Part shown: piece after piece, positions 13,817 to 13,950 of the stretch
Position numbering within the stretch: the stretch's first letter is position 1
Layout: every line of letters begins with the position of its first letter
NCBI GenBank assembly: GCA_024409025.1
Contig: JAKSUM010000008.1
Coordinates: 1-13,950 of the forward strand
DNA: 13,950 bases
Source: a bacterium
GTDB taxonomy: Bacteria > Vulcanimicrobiota > CADAWZ01
Reading direction: 5' to 3'
Position numbers and translations under genes: made by a program
The notes under the pieces: generated by a model
Databases searched by the model: none
The model's input: the letters and a program-made list of their open reading frames with translations, nothing else
Told to the model about the DNA's origin: nothing

Positions 13817-13950
13817 ATAGCCTCCGTAATATATCTTTATGTTAAAACAGCCAAATCATTAGCCGCATTAATGGAATTGAATGACAAATTCCGGCAATGT
13901 CCAAAATTCTGCCATACCAAGCGGCAATCCTTTTTATTGACAGTTTTTTG

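Noticed and set aside
13899..13909. TGTCCAAAATT, identical to the core of the IS right end, upstream of the kinase
   Set aside because: The flanking bases do not continue the terminal repeat and no transposase remnant is nearby. An 11-base chance match is possible.

Overview
The window looks like a chromosomal segment of a Gram-negative-type (diderm), host- or sediment-associated anaerobe. Three things point that way: a GmhB-type heptose bisphosphate phosphatase, which serves LPS heptose synthesis; an exported C-terminal processing protease; and a dnaK-dnaJ-hspR heat-shock locus instead of a visible HrcA-type arrangement. Host genes use many ATA (Ile) and AGG/AGA (Arg) codons. The lineage cannot be fixed from sequence alone; Synergistota- or Elusimicrobiota-like bacteria would fit, and the hybrid kinase and the insertion sequence resemble those of gut bacteria.

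Layout. 1-1573 (+): the last 15 codons of DnaK, a DnaJ with only half of the usual zinc-finger repeats, and the MerR-type repressor HspR, closed by a strong terminator. 1592-3315: an IS3-family insertion sequence (about 1632-3227; orfA and orfB on the minus strand) with matching imperfect terminal repeats and a 5-bp CACTA duplication. It interrupts a small excisionase-like helix-turn-helix gene. The end of the IS beyond orfB is unusually long and holds a nested, multi-stem inverted repeat. 3316-3684: an AT-rich stretch without genes, carrying a minus-strand terminator and three 11-bp iteron-like repeats, probably the edge of older accessory DNA. 3685-5113 (-): two unrecognised small proteins around a Cupin_5 (DUF985) protein. 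5263-9391 (+): a tight four-gene operon with an unrecognised protein (possible degenerate PD-(D/E)XK fold), an S41/CtpA protease with signal peptide, GmhB, and an ATP-grasp-like protein, ended by a hairpin that can act on both strands. 9428-13816 (-): a large cytosolic hybrid histidine kinase (GAF, three PAS-like repeats, HisKA, HATPase, two receivers), followed 21 nt downstream by an exported protein of unknown function.

The most notable observation is in that last gene. Its frame is cut by a TAG at 9524-9526 but continues as convincing coding sequence for 31 codons, to a second TAG just before the terminator. The continuation aligns by eye with a segment in the first half of the same protein, so the TAG is either a recent nonsense mutation or a readthrough site. 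Other points worth a look are the structured non-coding end of the IS, the one-zinc DnaJ with a shortened loop in its substrate-binding domain, and the iteron-like repeats beside the IS.
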